From an uncultured Clostridium sp. (GTDB lineage Bacteria; Bacillota; Clostridia; TANB77; CAG-508): a stretch of 6,407 nt of DNA. The stretch spans positions 1 to 6,407 of the forward strand of contig CAMSQT010000070.1 in the NCBI GenBank assembly GCA_947062645.1, in the 5' to 3' direction. Position 1 is the stretch's first letter, and each line of letters begins with the position of its first letter. Shown in pieces: positions 4,485-6,407 of the stretch. The notes under the pieces are model-generated. The model had not been told where the DNA came from. It worked only from the letters and a program-made list of their open reading frames with translations, and searched no databases. The position numbers were made by a program, and so were the translations under genes.

Positions 4485-4529
4485 ATCTGAAACTAATACA
4501 AAATAAAAAGAAAGAGGAGGAAATTAAAA

Positions 4530-5069
4530 ATGGAACTAAAAGGAAGTAAAACAGAACAAAATTTAATGGAGGCATTTGCAGGAGAATCACAAGCAAGAAA
4601 CAAATATACCTACTTTGCTAGCAAAGCAAAAAAAGAAGGATATGAGCAAATAGCTGCTATATTCCAAGAAACAGCAGATAACGAAAAAGAACATGCAAAA
4701 ATTTGGTTCAAGCTATTACAAGGAGGAGAAATCAAAACAACAGCAGAAAACTTAAAAGCAGCAGCAGAAGGAGAAAACTATGAATGGACAGATATGTATG
4801 ACAGAATGGCAAAAGAAGCAAAAGAAGAAGGATTTGACCATATAGCGTTTTTATTCTCAGAAGTTGCTAAAATAGAAAAAGAACATGAAGAAAGATACAA
4901 AAAACTATTAGAAAATGTAGAAGATGGATTAGTATTTAGCCGTGATGGTGATAAAATCTGGAAATGTAGAAACTGCGGTCATATCGTAATTGGAAAGCAA
5001 GCTCCAGAAATTTGTCCAGTATGCGCACATCCAAGAGCATACTTTGAAATTAAAGCAGAAAATTATTAA
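4530..5069 (+). CDS. rbr: Rubrerythrin
   Basis: A complete 179-residue rubrerythrin, a cytoplasmic non-haem iron protein that reduces hydrogen peroxide to water and protects anaerobes from oxygen. The N-terminal four-helix domain supplies the diiron site: E19 in FAGESQARNKY, E52 with H55 in NEKEHAKIW, E82 and E85 in GENYEW, and E116 with H119 in IEKEHEERY, with internal twofold symmetry of the ExxH helices. The C-terminal rubredoxin-like domain has C146-x-x-C149 (WKCRNCG) and C162-x-x-C165 (EICPVCAHP), which bind one iron and pass electrons from a reductase. The family ending PRAYFEIKAENY is present. Nothing is missing. It has its own promoter and a strong terminator, so it is transcribed alone. 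The start is fixed by AGGAGG nine bases upstream. Confidence 0.98.
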   Translation: MELKGSKTEQNLMEAFAGESQARNKYTYFASKAKKEGYEQIAAIFQETADNEKEHAKIWFKLLQGGEIKTTAENLKAAAEGENYEWTDMYDRMAKEAKEEGFDHIAFLFSEVAKIEKEHEERYKKLLENVEDGLVFSRDGDKIWKCRNCGHIVIGKQAPEICPVCAHPRAYFEIKAENY

Positions 5070-5081
5070 AAGAAAAATAAG

Positions 5082-5122
5082 AAAAGACTTTTGTCATTTA
5101 AATTGATAGAGGTCTTTTTTTT
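5082..5122 (+). terminator. Rho-independent terminator of rubrerythrin
   Basis: AAAAGACTTTTGTCA (5082-5096) pairs with TGATAGAGGTCTTTT (5104-5118) around a 7-base loop, a continuous 15-bp stem with three G.U pairs in the plus-strand RNA, and eight T run from 5115 to 5122. The wobbles make the plus direction stronger. It lies 12 bases after the stop codon. Confidence 0.92.
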
Positions 5123-5131
5123 ACAAACTAC

Positions 5132-5160
5132 TTGAAAATCTAGCCAAAAAAACATATAAT
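5132..5160 (+). promoter_or_regulatory. Promoter of rsmE and the downstream membrane protein gene
   Basis: TTGAAA (5132-5137), a 17-base spacer and TATAAT (5155-5160). The start near 5167 gives a leader of about 30 bases. AAAGGAG (5184-5190) lies six bases before ATG 5197. It sits immediately after the rubrerythrin terminator, so rsmE begins a new transcript. Confidence 0.75.
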
Positions 5161-5196
5161 AAAAAGCAAAAGAATAAGAAAATAAAGGAGACAAAA

Positions 5197-5946
5197 ATGC
5201 CAAAATTTTTTGTAGAAGCAAACCAAATACAAAAAAATCAAATAACCATCCAAGGAAAAGACGTAAACCACATAAAAAACGTACTAAGAAAAAAACAAGA
5301 AGACACCTTAACCGTATGTAACCAAGAAAACAACCTAGATTACCTAGCAAAAATAGTAAAAATCCAAGAAGACAAAATCATTTGTACCATAGAAGAAGAA
5401 CTAAAAACAAATGCAGAAGCAAAAGTAGAAGTAACCATCTTACAAGGCTTGCCAAAAGCAGACAAAATGGAGTTAATCATTCAAAAAGCAGTAGAATTAG
5501 GGGCATGTGCCATCACACCAATCGAAATGAAACGATGTGTTGTAAAGCTTCAAGAAAAAGACAAAAAAAAGAAACTAGAAAGATGGCAAAAAATAGCCCA
5601 AGTAGCAGCAAAACAATGTGGAAGAAACAAAATTCCAGAAATAACCCCAATAGAAAATATACAAAATATTTGTCAATTATGCCAAGAATATGATATAGTA
5701 TTAGTAGCCTATGAAAAAGAAGAAGAAAACAAATTAAGATATGAATTAGAAAAACTAAAAGAAAATAAAACCCAAAAACTAAAAATTGCTATTCTAATTG
5801 GTCCAGAGGGAGGAATCGATGACAGAGAAATAAATCAGCTTAAAAAAGATGGAGCAAAAATTATAACCTTAGGCAAGCGAATTTTAAGAACAGAAACCGT
5901 AGCCTTAAACATGCTAAGCATCATTATGTATGAACTAGACCTTTAG
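5197..5946 (+). CDS. rsmE: 16S rRNA (uracil-1498-N3)-methyltransferase RsmE
   Basis: A complete 249-residue SPOUT-class methyltransferase that uses S-adenosylmethionine to methylate N3 of U1498 in 16S rRNA of the small ribosomal subunit. Residues 1-70 form the PUA-like RNA-binding domain (PKFFVEA, KDVNHIKNVLRKK). The catalytic domain follows, with QGLPKADKMELIIQKAVELG (83-102), AAKQCGRNKIPEI (137-149), IGPEGG (201-206) and the trefoil-knot signature LGKRILRTETVALNML (225-240), which forms the cofactor pocket. Length is normal for the family. Coding is very A-rich on the plus strand. A small membrane protein gene begins 30 bases after the stop with no terminator between, so the two are probably one operon. 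In many Firmicutes rsmE follows prmA, but here rubrerythrin precedes it. Confidence 0.97.
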   Translation: MPKFFVEANQIQKNQITIQGKDVNHIKNVLRKKQEDTLTVCNQENNLDYLAKIVKIQEDKIICTIEEELKTNAEAKVEVTILQGLPKADKMELIIQKAVELGACAITPIEMKRCVVKLQEKDKKKKLERWQKIAQVAAKQCGRNKIPEITPIENIQNICQLCQEYDIVLVAYEKEEENKLRYELEKLKENKTQKLKIAILIGPEGGIDDREINQLKKDGAKIITLGKRILRTETVALNMLSIIMYELDL

Positions 5947-5976
5947 AAACAATAGATAAAAGAAAGGAATCTAAAA

Positions 5977-6361
5977 ATGGTAACAGATTTAATAAAAAAA
6001 GAAGACAAAAAGAGTAAAATTCCCAAAGAAATCTCGCAAGAAATTCTAAAGAAAATGTTTGGAAACTTATTAAGAGCAGTAGGCATTATGTGTTATTTTA
6101 TCATTTTAAACCTAGCCTACGCTAACATGAAACAAGAAAGACTAATCGGGGATATTGAGGTATTTGCAGGTGCCTTTTTAGTAACTCGGAATAATCCTAT
6201 TAGAAAAAGCCTATAAAAAAGATAAGGGAAGCATTGCCATAACAGGAATTGAGTTTTTAGCATTATCACTACATAGTTTATCCATTATGCATGTTATCAC
6301 TTTATTTAAATATGAATTCCAGTTTTATTTATTAACCTCTTCTTATGTAATATCAATTTAC
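5977..6361 (+). CDS. Small multi-pass membrane protein, frameshifted and 3' partial
   Basis: Starts at ATG 5977 with AAAGGA eight bases upstream. The first frame is open to TAA 6214-6216 (79 residues), but its last nine residues (RNNPIRKSL) break a clear membrane helix. Deleting C6187 joins residue 70 to the next frame, where GIILLEKAYKKDKG and IAITGIEFLALSLHSLSIMHVI continue without a stop to the end of genomic sequence, at least 128 residues in all. The joined product has a charged cytoplasmic-looking N-terminus (1-30) and hydrophobic segments at about 31-48, 58-76, 86-110 and 114 onward, so probably four helices. I do not recognise the family. Any translation beyond 6361 comes from adapter and would read RSEEHTSELQSQCLI, a tell-tale contaminant. 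Being downstream of rsmE does not show its role. Confidence 0.75.
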
Positions 6362-6407
6362 AGATCGGAAGAGCACACGTCTGAACTCCAGTCACAATGC
6401 CTCATCT
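6362..6407 (+). other. Illumina TruSeq adapter with index (non-biological)
   Basis: 6362-6395 matches the 34-base TruSeq read-1 3' adapter that begins AGATCGGAAGAGC and ends CTCCAGTCAC. Then comes an eight-base index, AATGCCTC (6396-6403), and ATCT (6404-6407), the first bases of the constant sequence after the index. It is untrimmed library adapter at a contig end and should be masked. Confidence 0.99.

Noticed and set aside
4456..4520. PerR box upstream of rubrerythrin
   Set aside because: The A/T-rich stretch near 4470-4485 only loosely resembles the dyad, no better than expected in this composition.
5382..5693. Alternative frame inside rsmE
   Set aside because: It lies wholly within the well supported rsmE frame. 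Its basic, Arg/Lys/Asn-rich translation is what A-rich coding gives in another frame.

Overview
The window looks like one end of a short-read assembled contig from a low-G+C, anaerobic, Clostridia-like Firmicute. The grounds are strong A/T richness, near-consensus sigma-A promoters with 17-base spacers, AGGAGG ribosome binding sites, a tRNA-Leu with encoded CCA, and a rubrerythrin gene. The last 46 bases are Illumina TruSeq adapter, not genome, so the genomic sequence ends at 6361.

Layout. (1) 1-1129, plus strand: a GH25 lysozyme with three C-terminal LysM domains, cut off at its 5' end by the window start and split by a +1 frameshift at about 271. (2) 1137-1266, plus strand: a promoter, a 26-base palindrome and tRNA-Leu(CAA). 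(3) 1279-4444: a block in which every gene is on the minus strand. In minus-strand reading order it holds a HAD-family 5'-nucleotidase-like phosphatase, a small phage-like protein of clearly higher G+C, a ribbon-helix-helix-like protein with a repeat-decorated promoter, and a 414-aa HExxH (zincin-like) protein of unknown function. Each gene has its own promoter. Unidirectional terminators follow the first three, and the zincin has only a poor candidate beyond the tRNA. (4) 4456-6361, plus strand: rubrerythrin, rsmE, and a small membrane protein that is frameshifted and then runs off the genomic end.

The most interesting biology is a 68-bp sequence present twice (2542-2609 and 4377-4444, 67/68 identical). 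It supplies the complete promoter of both the zincin gene and the HAD gene. It also carries a conserved 20-bp inverted repeat just upstream of the -35 box, where an activator could bind. Two otherwise unrelated genes 1.8 kb apart therefore look co-regulated, with an unrelated regulator-like gene and a phage-like gene between them. The block between the tRNA 3' end and the rubrerythrin promoter looks like an accessory island, but no integrase or attachment-site duplication is visible.

The most important caution is technical. Both broken genes can be repaired by deleting one C from a TCGGA pentamer, and the terminal adapter also contains TCGGA. The two frameshifts are therefore more likely sequence or assembly errors than true pseudogenes.
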